Shown: one piece after another, positions 9,066-17,887 of the stretch | How the letters are laid out: every line of letters starts with the position of its first letter | Numbering within the stretch: position 1 is the stretch's first letter | Origin: Bradyrhizobium sp. WSM3983 | GTDB taxonomy: Bacteria; Pseudomonadota; Alphaproteobacteria; Rhizobiales; Xanthobacteraceae | Direction of reading: 5' to 3' | Length of the DNA: 64,000 bases | Assembly (NCBI RefSeq): GCF_000473045.1 | Contig: NZ_AXAY01000027.1 | Location: 62,001-126,000 of the forward strand | Program-made: the position numbers and the translations under genes | The notes under the pieces: model-generated | Databases searched by the model: none | Told to the model about the DNA's origin: nothing | What the model saw: only the letters and a program-made list of their open reading frames with translations

Positions 9066-10010
9066 TTACTTGATGAAGCTTGCGTCGTAGAGGTCTTCGA
9101 CCTTCGGCGCGGCCTTGATGATACCGATCTCGAGCAGGAGGTCGGCCGCATCCTTGTTGAAGGCGAGGAAGTCGCCGGCGAAAAACTTCTGGTTCGCGGC
9201 CTTGTCCTGCCAGCGCAGGTACTTTGCCGAGTTGCCGAACGCCTCGCCGGTCTGCTTCACGTCGGCGCCCATGATCTCATAGGACTTGGCCTGATCCTTG
9301 GCGATCATGTCGAGCGCCTCGAAATAGCTGTTGGCCAATGCCTGCGCCGCCTTGGGGTTCTCGCTGAGGAATTTCGGCGTGCAGCCGAACGTGTCCATCA
9401 CGATCGGATAATCGAGCGTGGTCGCGATGATCTTGCCCTTGTCGGGGGCGGCGCGCACGGTCGATAGATACGGCTCGTAGGTCATCGCGGCGTCGTTCTG
9501 GCCGGAGACGAAGGCCTGCGCAGCTGCGGCCGGCTCGAGGTTCACGACAGTGACGTCCTTCACGGTGAGGCCGTTCTTCTTCAGCATCCAGGCCAGCGCG
9601 AAATAGGGTGAGGTACCGGGCGCGGAGGCCGCAACGGTCTTGCCCTTCAATTCTTTGATCGACGTGACGTCGTTGCGCACAGCCATGCCGTCTGCGCCAA
9701 AGCTCTTGTCGAGCTGGAAGATCTGCTTGGTCGCGACGCCGTTGGCGTTCCAGGAAATCCAGGTCTCGACCGTGGTCGCCGCGCACTGCACGTCGCCGGA
9801 GGCGATGGCGAGGTGGCGGTCCTTCTGCGGGATCTTCTTGATGGTGACGTCGAGGCCATTCTTCTTGAAGATGCCGGCCTCCTTCGCCAGCGTCAGCGGC
9901 GCGAATCCGGTCCAACCGGAGATGCCGACGCCGACCTTGACGTCGTCGGCGAGCACGGGAGTGGCGGCCGTAAGCGCAATGATTGTCGCAAAAACTGTCG
10001 AACTACGCAT
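9066..10010 (-). CDS. ABC transporter substrate-binding protein, NitT/TauT (SsuA) type
   Basis: A periplasmic binding protein of 314 residues. The start MRSSTVF at 10010 is preceded by AAGAGGACG and gives a clean signal peptide ending at VLADD. The mature part opens with KVGVGISGWTGFAPLTLAKEAGIF, typical of the fold that senses small anions and aromatic or heterocyclic ligands. Genes for permease and ATPase follow directly. A 106-bp gap separates it from hutC. The frame is open a further 49 codons upstream, but that part lacks signal-peptide character and I left it out. Confidence 0.9.
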   Translation of the reverse strand: MRSSTVFATIIALTAATPVLADDVKVGVGISGWTGFAPLTLAKEAGIFKKNGLDVTIKKIPQKDRHLAIASGDVQCAATTVETWISWNANGVATKQIFQLDKSFGADGMAVRNDVTSIKELKGKTVAASAPGTSPYFALAWMLKKNGLTVKDVTVVNLEPAAAAQAFVSGQNDAAMTYEPYLSTVRAAPDKGKIIATTLDYPIVMDTFGCTPKFLSENPKAAQALANSYFEALDMIAKDQAKSYEIMGADVKQTGEAFGNSAKYLRWQDKAANQKFFAGDFLAFNKDAADLLLEIGIIKAAPKVEDLYDASFIK

Positions 10011-10116
10011 GATTGTCGTCCTCTTGCCGATCGATGGATTGACGTCCTGTTGATCTCTGTCGGTCTGTGGGGACCGTTGCCCGAAGCGCTGCACGATTTG
10101 TGCCGACATCGTTCTC

Positions 10117-10845
10117 TCAGCCTCCCTTGAATCGGGCGACAAGGCGGTGAGAGTCACCGGGATAGAGCAGGCGTACCGCAGTGATCGTGCGCGCGCTGCG
10201 CCAGGTATAGCGGTCGATCACGAGGCAAGGCGCACCGACGGCGATGTCGAGCGCGTCCGCCATGCGATCATCCGCGACAATGGCGCTGATCGTATGCTCG
10301 GCTTCCGTCCATGGGACATGATGAAGCAGCCACGAGCCCGGCGGCTCGCGAGAGAAATCCGCGGTCGCGGCGTCAGGCACGGATGAAAGGTCGATCAGCC
10401 GGTCCTCGACCGCAAACGGCACATTGTCGGCGCTGTGTCGACAAGAGATCGCAACCACCTTGCCAGCCTTCTTGACGCCAAGACGCTCGCGGTCGGCGGC
10501 GGTCGTAGCGCGCAGCTTGCGGCTGATGAGCTCGTAGCCGTAACCGCGCCCGAGTGCGATGATCTCGGCCCGGATGTCGGCAATCTTGAGCACAGCCGAT
10601 TGATGCTGCGGCCGGCGGACGAAAGAGCCGGCGCGGCGCCGGCGCTCGATCAAATCGGCCTGGGCGAGCTCCGACAGCGCCTTGTTCACCGTCATGCGCG
10701 AGCAGCCGTAGCGCGCGACCAGCTCGTGCTCGAATGGAATGCGGTGGCCTGGCGGCCATTCGCCGGTCAGGATGCGCTTTTCGATGTCGGCGCGGATACG
10801 CTTGTAGAGCGTCGGCTTGTCGGCCGCGTCGGTCGCGAGGCTCAT
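10117..10845 (-). CDS. hutC: histidine utilisation repressor HutC (GntR/HutC family)
   Basis: A 242-residue transcription factor. The N-terminal winged helix (residues 12-75) contains YKRIRADIEKRILTGEWPPG and the recognition region CSRMTVNKALSELAQADLIERR. The C-terminal UTRA ligand domain runs from about residue 90. HutC proteins repress hut genes and release DNA when urocanate binds. The ATG overlaps the hutF stop (ATGA), so repressor and deiminase are co-expressed. The palindrome at 12235-12254 between the two hut arms is the obvious operator candidate, which would also give autoregulation through the hutF promoter. Confidence 0.93.
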   Translation of the reverse strand: MSLATDAADKPTLYKRIRADIEKRILTGEWPPGHRIPFEHELVARYGCSRMTVNKALSELAQADLIERRRRAGSFVRRPQHQSAVLKIADIRAEIIALGRGYGYELISRKLRATTAADRERLGVKKAGKVVAISCRHSADNVPFAVEDRLIDLSSVPDAATADFSREPPGSWLLHHVPWTEAEHTISAIVADDRMADALDIAVGAPCLVIDRYTWRSARTITAVRLLYPGDSHRLVARFKGG

Positions 10846-12200
10846 GCGACGAGCCTCCGCACGGATGCGTTGAAGCGCTCGCGCGCGGACTGGCGCAATT
10901 TATGCTCCCCGCGCTCAACAACTTTGTTTCCGCCGGCCCAGACGCAATCAATTGCACCGTTGCCGGCCGCAAAAATCCAGCCGTCGATGATGGCATCGCC
11001 CGCGCGCCCTGCCAGCGATGGATGGGCAGCGTCAAACGTGACGATATCAGCGTGCGCGCCCGGCGTGAGGCCGGCAATCGGCTGCGCAAGTGCCCGCGCG
11101 CCGCCAGCGAGGGCATCGTCGAACAGCGTGCGCCCGGTCGAACGGCCGGCGCCGCCGGACAGCAGGTTGCGCGCGCGATGCTTCAGCCGCTGGCCGTATT
11201 CAAGCTGGCGTAGCTCGTCGGCGACGCCGACCAGCACGTTGGAATCGGTGCCGACACCGAACATGCCCCCAGCGTCGAGAAATTCCCGTGCCGGAAAGAT
11301 GCCATCGCCGAGGCTTGCTTCGGTGATGGGGCAGAGGCCAGCGATCGCACCGGTCTTCGCGAATGCTGCGACCTCCGCATCCGTCGTTTGGGTCGCGTGA
11401 ATGAGGCACCAGCGCTGATCGAGCGGCGCGTGCTCCAGCAACCATTGCACGGGGCGCCGACCCGACCAGGCCAGGCAGTCCTCGACTTCCTTCACCTGCT
11501 CAGCGGCGTGAATGTGCACCGGCCCGCCATCCGCTAGCGGAATGATGGCTGCGAGCTCGTCCGGCATGACTGCGCGCAGGCTGTGCGGTGCGATGCCGAT
11601 ATTCGCACCCGGCAATGTTGCGATCGCCTTGCGCGAGGCAGCCATCAGCGTGGTGAACTGATCGACAGAGCAGATGAAGCGGCGCTGGCCGTCATGCGGT
11701 GCGGCACCGCCGAAGGAACCATGCGCATAAAAACTCGGCAGCAGCGTCAGGCCGATGCTGGAGGCTTCGGCAGCCTGCGCGATGCGCGCGGCCATCTCGG
11801 CGGGATCGGTGTAATGTGAGCCGTCGCGATCGTGATGCAGATAATGGAATTCGCCCACGCGGGTAAAACCCTGCTCCAGCATCTCGACATACAGCAGCGT
11901 GGCGACGGCGGCGACATCGTCCGGTGTCATCGCCAGCGCGAAGCGATACATCGTCTCGCGCCAGGTCCAGAATGTATCGGTGCTGTCGCCGCGCAGCTCG
12001 GCAAGTCCCGCCATGCCGCGCTGGAAGGCGTGGCTGTGCAGGCTCGCAAGTCCGGGAAGCGCGACAGCGTGGCGCTCGTCGCCTGCGGCAGGCGCTACGC
12101 CCGGCGTCACCGCTGCGATCGCGCCGGCGGTGATGACCACCTGCACGTCATTGGCCCAGCCCGAAGGCAGGAGCGCGGAGGCGAAATGCAGTCGGGACAT
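10842..12200 (-). CDS. hutF: formimidoylglutamate deiminase HutF
   Basis: A metal-dependent amidohydrolase of 452 residues that converts N-formimino-L-glutamate to N-formyl-L-glutamate and ammonia. Metal-site histidines are seen in GLASLHSHAFQRGMAGLAE and in HIHAAEQ. The segment ATQTTDAEV, the glycine-rich GLCPITEASLGDGIFPA and GVGTDSN are typical of HutF. The start at 12200 (MSRLHFAS) fits the usual N-terminus. A longer version from 12227 would add nine residues and crowd the operator. Having HutF means this organism uses the five-step route that ends with N-formylglutamate hydrolysis. Confidence 0.9.
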   Translation of the reverse strand: MSRLHFASALLPSGWANDVQVVITAGAIAAVTPGVAPAAGDERHAVALPGLASLHSHAFQRGMAGLAELRGDSTDTFWTWRETMYRFALAMTPDDVAAVATLLYVEMLEQGFTRVGEFHYLHHDRDGSHYTDPAEMAARIAQAAEASSIGLTLLPSFYAHGSFGGAAPHDGQRRFICSVDQFTTLMAASRKAIATLPGANIGIAPHSLRAVMPDELAAIIPLADGGPVHIHAAEQVKEVEDCLAWSGRRPVQWLLEHAPLDQRWCLIHATQTTDAEVAAFAKTGAIAGLCPITEASLGDGIFPAREFLDAGGMFGVGTDSNVLVGVADELRQLEYGQRLKHRARNLLSGGAGRSTGRTLFDDALAGGARALAQPIAGLTPGAHADIVTFDAAHPSLAGRAGDAIIDGWIFAAGNGAIDCVWAGGNKVVERGEHKLRQSARERFNASVRRLVA

Positions 12201-12234
12201 GGTGACACGCCGGCTGGACAGAACCATCTTACGA

Positions 12235-12254
12235 TTATATGTCTAGACATATAA
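12235..12254. promoter_or_regulatory. 20-bp perfect palindrome, candidate HutC operator
   Basis: TTATATGTCTAGACATATAA is identical to its reverse complement. It lies in the 98-bp gap between the divergent hutF and hutI arms, 35 bp from hutF and 45 bp from hutI. GntR/HutC proteins bind short palindromes of the form TGT-N4-ACA, and the core ATGTCTAGACAT fits. Its central place lets one site control both arms. Binding itself is inferred. Confidence 0.75.
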
Positions 12255-12298
12255 GTCAAGCATCCCAGGGCGCAGGGACTTCGCGAAGGGACCGTTGC

Positions 12299-13513
12299 AT
12301 GGCAGAACGCTTCGACCGGATCTGGCATAACGCCCGGCTCGCCACGATGCGGGCCGACCGTCCCGATCTCGGCGAGATCGGGCATGGCGTGATCGCCATG
12401 CGCGGCGGCCACATCGTCTATGCGGGCGCTGCGGCGGATTTTCCGGCGGACGCCGACGCGATCAAGCGGATCGATTGCGAGGGGCGCTGGATCACGCCGG
12501 GCCTCGTCGATTGCCACACCCATCTCGTCTATGGCGGCAACCGTGCGCACGAATTCGAGCTGCGCCTGAAGGGCGCGAGCTACGAGGAGATCGCGCGCGC
12601 CGGCGGCGGCATCGTCTCGACGGTGGCCGCGACGCGCAAGGCGAACGAAACCGAACTGGTCGCGAGCGCATTGCCGCGGCTCGACGCGCTGATCGGCGAG
12701 GGCGTGACCACGATCGAGATCAAGTCCGGCTACGGGTTAGACACCGAGACCGAGATGCGGCAGCTCGCCGCCGCGCGCAGCCTCGGCCGTCAGCGGCCGG
12801 TTGCAATCCGCACCTCCTTCCTCGGCGCACACGCGCTGCCGGTCGAGGCCGACGGCGACAAGGATCGTTACATCGATCTTGTCTGCAACGAGATGCTGCC
12901 GACCGTCGCAAAGGCTGGCCTGGCCGATGCCGTCGATGCCTTCATGGAAGGCATCGCGTTCTCGGCTGAGCAGACGGCGCGCGTGTTCGAGGCGGCGAAG
13001 GTGCTCGGTCTGCCCGTCAAGCTCCATGCCGACCAACTCTCGAATCTCGGCGGCGCTGCGCTCGCCGCAAAATACTCGGCGCTCTCAGCTGATCATCTCG
13101 AGCACACCGACGAAGCCGGCGCGGCCGCGATGGCCAAGGCCGGCACGGTCGGCGTGCTGCTACCGGGCGCCTTCTACTTCATCCGCGAGACGCAAAAGCC
13201 GCCAGTGGAAGCCTTCCGCAAGCATCGCGTCCCCATGGCGCTCGCGACCGACTGCAATCCCGGCAGCTCGCCGCTGACGTCGCTGCTGCTCGCCATGAAC
13301 ATGGGCGCGACGCTGTTCCGGATGAATGTCGCTGAATGCCTGGCCGGCATCACCCGTGAAGGCGCCCGGGCGCTCGGTGTGCTCCATGAAACCGGCACGC
13401 TGGAAGCCGGCAAATGGTGCGATCTCGCGATCTGGGACATTGAGCGGCCCGCCGAGCTGGTCTATCGCATCGGATTCAATCCGCTGCATCGCCGGGTGTG
13501 GAGGGGGCAATGA
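12299..13513 (+). CDS. hutI: imidazolonepropionase HutI
   Basis: A 404-residue amidohydrolase that opens 4-imidazolone-5-propionate to N-formimino-L-glutamate. Family marks include LVDCHTHLVYGGNRAHEFELR near residue 70 (two metal histidines), GVTTIEIKSGYGLD near 140, KLHADQLSN near 240 and ATDCNPGSSP near 315. ATG 12299 has AAGGGA seven bases upstream. A frame-compatible ATG at 12239 lies inside the operator palindrome and is unlikely to be used. The stop overlaps the start of hutH. Confidence 0.94.
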   Translation: MAERFDRIWHNARLATMRADRPDLGEIGHGVIAMRGGHIVYAGAAADFPADADAIKRIDCEGRWITPGLVDCHTHLVYGGNRAHEFELRLKGASYEEIARAGGGIVSTVAATRKANETELVASALPRLDALIGEGVTTIEIKSGYGLDTETEMRQLAAARSLGRQRPVAIRTSFLGAHALPVEADGDKDRYIDLVCNEMLPTVAKAGLADAVDAFMEGIAFSAEQTARVFEAAKVLGLPVKLHADQLSNLGGAALAAKYSALSADHLEHTDEAGAAAMAKAGTVGVLLPGAFYFIRETQKPPVEAFRKHRVPMALATDCNPGSSPLTSLLLAMNMGATLFRMNVAECLAGITREGARALGVLHETGTLEAGKWCDLAIWDIERPAELVYRIGFNPLHRRVWRGQ

Positions 13514-15069
13514 CGGAGCAGGGCGCCGCAATCGTCGTCAAGCCGGGAACGGTGAGCCTCGACGATCTCGCGCGCGTGCTTGCAGGCGCATCCGTCATGC
13601 TCGATGCCCCGTTCTGGCCGCGCGTCGATAGGGCTGCGGCGATCGTCGCGAAGGCTGCTCAGGCCGCCGCGCCCGTCTACGGGATCAACACCGGATTTGG
13701 AAAGCTGGCGTCGAAGCGGATTCCGCCGGACCGGACTGCGCTGCTCCAGCGCAATCTCATCGTCTCGCATTGCTGCGGCGTCGGGCCGGCCACGCCTGAG
13801 CCCATCGTTCGGCTGATGATGGCGCTGAAGATTGTCTCGCTCGGGCGCGGCGCCTCCGGCGTGCGCCGCGAGGTGATCGAGCAATTGCAAGAGATGCTGG
13901 CGCGCGGCGTCTACCCGCTGGTGCCGCAGCAGGGCTCGGTCGGCGCCTCCGGCGATCTGGCGCCGCTTGCACATATGACCGCGGTGATGATCGGCGAGGG
14001 GCAAGCGATCGTTGACGGGAAGACCGTATCAGGCGCCGAGGCGCTCGCTGCGGCCGGGCTTGCGCCCCTGACGCTGGGTCCGAAGGAGGGGCTTGCGCTG
14101 ATCAACGGCACGCAGTTCTCGACCGCCTATGCCATCGCCGGCGTGCTGCGCGCATTTCGTCTCGCGCGCGCCGCGCTCGTCACGGGTGCGCTGTCGGTCG
14201 ATGCGGCGATGGCCTCGACCGCGCCATTCCGCCCCGAAATCCAGGCGCTGCGCGGTCATCCCGGGCAGATCGCCGCTGCTGCGACGCTGACCGCGCTGCT
14301 TGACGGCAGCGATATCCGCCTGTCGCATCTCGAAGGCGACGAGCGCGTGCAGGATCCCTATTGCTTGCGCTGCCAGCCGCAGGTCGCCGGTGCCGCGCTC
14401 GACCTGATCACGCAGGCCGCGCGCACGCTGGTCGTCGAGGCCAACGCCGTCACTGACAACCCGCTCGTGCTGGTCGAGACCGGCGAGATCGTCTCCGGCG
14501 GCAATTTCCACGCCGAGCCAGTCGCGTTTGCCGCCGATACGATCGCGCTGGCGCTGTCGGAAATCGGTGCGATCAGCGAGCGGCGCATCGCGACGCTGGT
14601 CGATCCCGCGCTCAATTTCGGCCTGCCGCCGTTCCTGACACCGGACCCCGGCATCAATTCCGGCTTCATGATCGCCGAGGTGACGGCGGCTGCGCTCTAC
14701 GCCGAGAACAAGCAGCGCGCAGCGGCCTGCTCGATCGACTCGACGCCGACCAGCGCCAACCAGGAAGACCACGTCTCGATGGCCGCGCATGCCGCGCGGC
14801 GGCTCTCCGACATGGCCGATAATCTCGCTCCGATCCTCGGCATCGAGCTGCTCGTTGCCGCGCAGGGCATCACGCTGCGCGCGCCGCATGCAACCAGCGC
14901 GCCGCTCGTTGCCATCATCGCGGCGTTGCGTGAGCAAGTGCCCGCGCTCGGTGCCGACCGCTACATGGCCGGCGATCTCGCCAAAGCCGCTGCGCTGATC
15001 GAAGCCGATGCACTCCCGGCCGTCGCGATCGCCGCGCTTCCATCTGATCCGTTCCCAAGACTCGTCTGA
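13510..15069 (+). CDS. hutH: histidine ammonia-lyase HutH
   Basis: A 519-residue enzyme that removes ammonia from histidine to give urocanate. The Ala-Ser-Gly triad that cyclises into the MIO cofactor is in GSVGASGDLAPLAHM near residue 145. The N-terminal YGINTGFGKLAS and the conserved QDPYCLRCQPQV near 285 are both present. Its ATG overlaps the hutI stop (ATGA at 13510-13513), so the two are coupled. Length is normal for the family. Confidence 0.95.
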   Translation: MTEQGAAIVVKPGTVSLDDLARVLAGASVMLDAPFWPRVDRAAAIVAKAAQAAAPVYGINTGFGKLASKRIPPDRTALLQRNLIVSHCCGVGPATPEPIVRLMMALKIVSLGRGASGVRREVIEQLQEMLARGVYPLVPQQGSVGASGDLAPLAHMTAVMIGEGQAIVDGKTVSGAEALAAAGLAPLTLGPKEGLALINGTQFSTAYAIAGVLRAFRLARAALVTGALSVDAAMASTAPFRPEIQALRGHPGQIAAAATLTALLDGSDIRLSHLEGDERVQDPYCLRCQPQVAGAALDLITQAARTLVVEANAVTDNPLVLVETGEIVSGGNFHAEPVAFAADTIALALSEIGAISERRIATLVDPALNFGLPPFLTPDPGINSGFMIAEVTAAALYAENKQRAAACSIDSTPTSANQEDHVSMAAHAARRLSDMADNLAPILGIELLVAAQGITLRAPHATSAPLVAIIAALREQVPALGADRYMAGDLAKAAALIEADALPAVAIAALPSDPFPRLV

Positions 15070-15079
15070 AGAGGTCTTC

Positions 15080-16750
15080 ATGAACCGCCGACTGGACAAT
15101 GACCGCACCATCCGCGCCCCCCGCGGCAGCGACATCAGCGCCAAGAGCTGGCTGACCGAAGCCCCTCTGCGCATGCTGATGAACAATCTCGATCCCGACG
15201 TTGCGGAGCGTCCGAGCGAGCTCGTCGTCTATGGCGGCATCGGCCGCGCCGCGCGCGACTGGGAGAGCTTTGACCGGATCACCAACGCGCTGCGCAAGCT
15301 CGAGAACGACCAGACCTTGCTGGTCCAGTCCGGCAAGCCGGTCGGCGTGTTCCGCACCCATGCCGATGCCCCGCGCGTGCTGATCGCGAACTCCAACCTT
15401 GTGCCGCACTGGGCGACGCTCGATCATTTCAACGAGCTCGATCGCCTGGGCCTGATGATGTACGGCCAGATGACGGCGGGTTCCTGGATCTATATCGGCA
15501 GCCAGGGCATCGTGCAGGGCACCTACGAGACCTTCGTCGAGGTCGGCCGTCGCCATTATGGCGGCAGCCTCGCCGGCAAATGGATCCTCACCGCCGGTCT
15601 CGGCGGTATGGGCGGCGCGCAGCCGCTGGCGGCGACCATGGCGGGTGCCTCGATGCTCGCGGTCGAATGCCAGCCGAGCCGCATCGAGATGCGCTTGCGG
15701 ACCGGTTATCTCGATCGCCAGGCCGCGACGCTCGACGAAGCGCTCGCCATCATGTCGGACGCCGCGACAACGAAGAAGGCCGTCTCGGTCGGCCTGCTCG
15801 GCAATGCCGCGGAGATTTTTCCCGAGCTGGTGCGCCGCGGCGTCAAGCCCGACATCGTCACCGACCAGACCAGCGCGCATGATCCAATCAACGGCTATTT
15901 GCCGAAGGGCTGGACCCTCGCCGATTGGGAAACCAGGCGCGCGTCCGATCCGAAGGCGGTCGAGCGCGCCTCAAAGACGTCGATGGTCGAGCACGTCCAG
16001 GCCATGCTGGATTTCCATGCGCAGGGCATTCCGACGCTCGACTATGGCAATAACATTCGCCAGATGGCGCAGGACATGGGCCTGAAGAACGCCTTCGAAT
16101 TCCCTGGCTTCGTGCCTGCCTATATCCGTCCCTTATTCTGCCGTGGCGTCGGGCCGTTCCGTTGGGCCGCGCTCTCGGGCGATCCCGAGGACATCTTCAA
16201 GACCGACGCCAGGGTCAAGGAGCTGATGCCCGACGACAAGCATCTGCACAACTGGCTCGACATGGCCAGGGAGCGCATCAAGTTCCAGGGCCTGCCGGCG
16301 CGGATTTGCTGGGTCGGCCTTGGCGATCGTCATCGCCTCGGCCTCGCCTTCAACGAGATGGTCGCGCGCGGCGAGTTGAAAGCACCGATCGTGATCGGTC
16401 GCGATCATCTCGACAGCGGCTCGGTGGCGAGCCCCAACCGCGAGACCGAGGCGATGAAGGACGGATCGGATGCGGTGTCCGACTGGCCGCTGCTCAACGC
16501 GCTCTTGAATTGCGCCAGCGGCGCGACCTGGGTCTCGCTGCATCACGGCGGCGGCGTCGGCATCGGTTATTCCCAGCACGCCGGCATGGTGATCGTGGCC
16601 GACGGCACGCCTGAGGCCGCCAAGCGGATCGAGCGCGTGCTCTGGAACGATCCCGCCAGCGGCGTCATGCGCCATGCCGACGCGGGATATGACATCGCGA
16701 TCGACTGCGCCCGCGACAAGGGGCTCGATCTGCCGAGCCTGGCGAAGTAG
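15080..16750 (+). CDS. hutU: urocanate hydratase HutU
   Basis: A 556-residue NAD-dependent hydratase that turns urocanate into imidazolonepropionate. The nucleotide-binding sequence LGGMGGAQPLA is near residue 175, and the active-site cysteine region RPLFCRGVGPFRW is near 355. The C-terminal half keeps HHGGGVGIGYSQHAG. ATG 15080 is 11 bases behind the hutH stop, with GAAGAGG in between; an upstream in-frame ATG at 15008 is buried in hutH. It is the last gene of the rightward arm. Confidence 0.95.
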   Translation: MNRRLDNDRTIRAPRGSDISAKSWLTEAPLRMLMNNLDPDVAERPSELVVYGGIGRAARDWESFDRITNALRKLENDQTLLVQSGKPVGVFRTHADAPRVLIANSNLVPHWATLDHFNELDRLGLMMYGQMTAGSWIYIGSQGIVQGTYETFVEVGRRHYGGSLAGKWILTAGLGGMGGAQPLAATMAGASMLAVECQPSRIEMRLRTGYLDRQAATLDEALAIMSDAATTKKAVSVGLLGNAAEIFPELVRRGVKPDIVTDQTSAHDPINGYLPKGWTLADWETRRASDPKAVERASKTSMVEHVQAMLDFHAQGIPTLDYGNNIRQMAQDMGLKNAFEFPGFVPAYIRPLFCRGVGPFRWAALSGDPEDIFKTDARVKELMPDDKHLHNWLDMARERIKFQGLPARICWVGLGDRHRLGLAFNEMVARGELKAPIVIGRDHLDSGSVASPNRETEAMKDGSDAVSDWPLLNALLNCASGATWVSLHHGGGVGIGYSQHAGMVIVADGTPEAAKRIERVLWNDPASGVMRHADAGYDIAIDCARDKGLDLPSLAK

Positions 16751-16781
16751 CGCTACGTCAGCAACGACCTTGGCCTCGCGC

Positions 16782-16803
16782 GCGGCGTCGCTGGCGACGC
16801 CGC
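16782..16803. terminator. GC-rich hairpin between convergent genes
   Basis: GCGGCGTCGC and GCGACGCCGC form a perfect 10-bp inverted repeat around TG, between the stop of hutU and the stop of the leftward beta-lactamase. No T-run follows on either strand, so it could be a transcript-end stabiliser or a Rho-associated end rather than a classical intrinsic terminator. Confidence 0.5.
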
Positions 16804-16823
16804 GGCCATTCTCCGGGAGGGTG

Positions 16824-17714
16824 TTATTTCGCGCCCTGAAGCGCGGCGGTCTGCTTGGCGAGTTGCCTGTCGAATTCCTCCGACAGGCCCGTAGCGTAAG
16901 TCGCAAGCTCGCCTGGCTTGACGAACGGATTCGGCGTCTCGTTCTTGATCTGCTGCCCACGCTTTTCCTGCATGCCATACACCTCCGGATGCGGCCCGAG
17001 CAGCACGTCGATCTTCATCGCCTTGGCTTTGGCGAAGGTTGCGCGGTAGTCGTCCATGATACCGGGATAGGTCGGCTGGCCGACCAGCCGGTTCAGCGCC
17101 ACGGTGCCACTGCAGAAGAACAGCACCTTGCGGTCTTGGCCGCCGTCCTTCACCGTCATCTCCCAGCTCGTGCAGCCGGGCGAGTGGCCGGGCGTCGCAT
17201 GTGCCGTCAGCGTGGTGTCGCCGAGCGTGACCTTGTCGCCCTCCTTCACGGCGCGGTCGACCTTCACGGGGGTAAAGGTGAGATCCTGGTTCTTCTCGTC
17301 GCCCGGATAATAGCCGCCTTCGAGCAGCGGCTTGTCGCGCTCGCCGGCCACGAGCTGCGCGCCCGTCTCCTTCTTGATCTCGGCGAAGCCGCCGGTGTGG
17401 TCGAGATGGGCGTGCGTGTTGAGGATGTATTTGATGTCGGCAACCTTGAAGCCGAGTCTGGCAATGTTGCCTTTGATCATGCCGGTCGACTGAGACATCG
17501 CCGTGTCCATCAGGATCAAGCCCTGGGACGTCTTGATGACATAGACAGCGATGCCGTCGGTCCCGACATAGTAGATGTTGTCGATCAGCTGGAACGGCTC
17601 GAACGGGGCGGTCCATTTCTGCATCACTGTTGCCAGGAAGTCCTTGAGGGTCTGCGCCTGCGCCACAGGTGCGAAGAGTGTCAGCGTACACAGCGCGGCC
17701 GTGAGCTTTCTCAT
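16824..17714 (-). CDS. subclass B3 metallo-beta-lactamase, BJP-1-like
   Basis: A 296-residue secreted zinc enzyme of the family that hydrolyses beta-lactams. The signal peptide ends at VAQAQ. The zinc motif is NTHAHLDHTGG, the third-site region is ATPGHSPGCTSWEM, and the late histidine is in LLGPHPEVYGM. From memory, long stretches match BJP-1 of Bradyrhizobium diazoefficiens (for instance YYVGTDGIAVYVIKTSQG and ETGAQLVAGERDKPLLEG). The start at 17714 has GGGAGGA ahead of it; the upstream frame continues but carries no signal. It is a single gene, convergent with hutU. Chromosomal and probably intrinsic rather than acquired. Confidence 0.92.
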   Translation of the reverse strand: MRKLTAALCTLTLFAPVAQAQTLKDFLATVMQKWTAPFEPFQLIDNIYYVGTDGIAVYVIKTSQGLILMDTAMSQSTGMIKGNIARLGFKVADIKYILNTHAHLDHTGGFAEIKKETGAQLVAGERDKPLLEGGYYPGDEKNQDLTFTPVKVDRAVKEGDKVTLGDTTLTAHATPGHSPGCTSWEMTVKDGGQDRKVLFFCSGTVALNRLVGQPTYPGIMDDYRATFAKAKAMKIDVLLGPHPEVYGMQEKRGQQIKNETPNPFVKPGELATYATGLSEEFDRQLAKQTAALQGAK

Positions 17715-17887
17715 GGATGGGTCCTCCCGATTGTTGTTTTTCGTTGCGACCGCGCCTTCGCGCTGATCGACCGGCCGCACGCTAAATGTTAAGCGATGAG
17801 GCAGCAACGGCCTGCGTTCGAAAAATTCCGCGTCATGCGCGGAATAATCGTCACCCCAGCGGTCGAGCGCGCCGCGTCCTTTGGACG

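Noticed and set aside
12239..12298. Earlier hutI start at 12239
   Set aside because: That ATG is inside the operator palindrome and has no ribosome site; 12299 has a good one and the family N-terminus.
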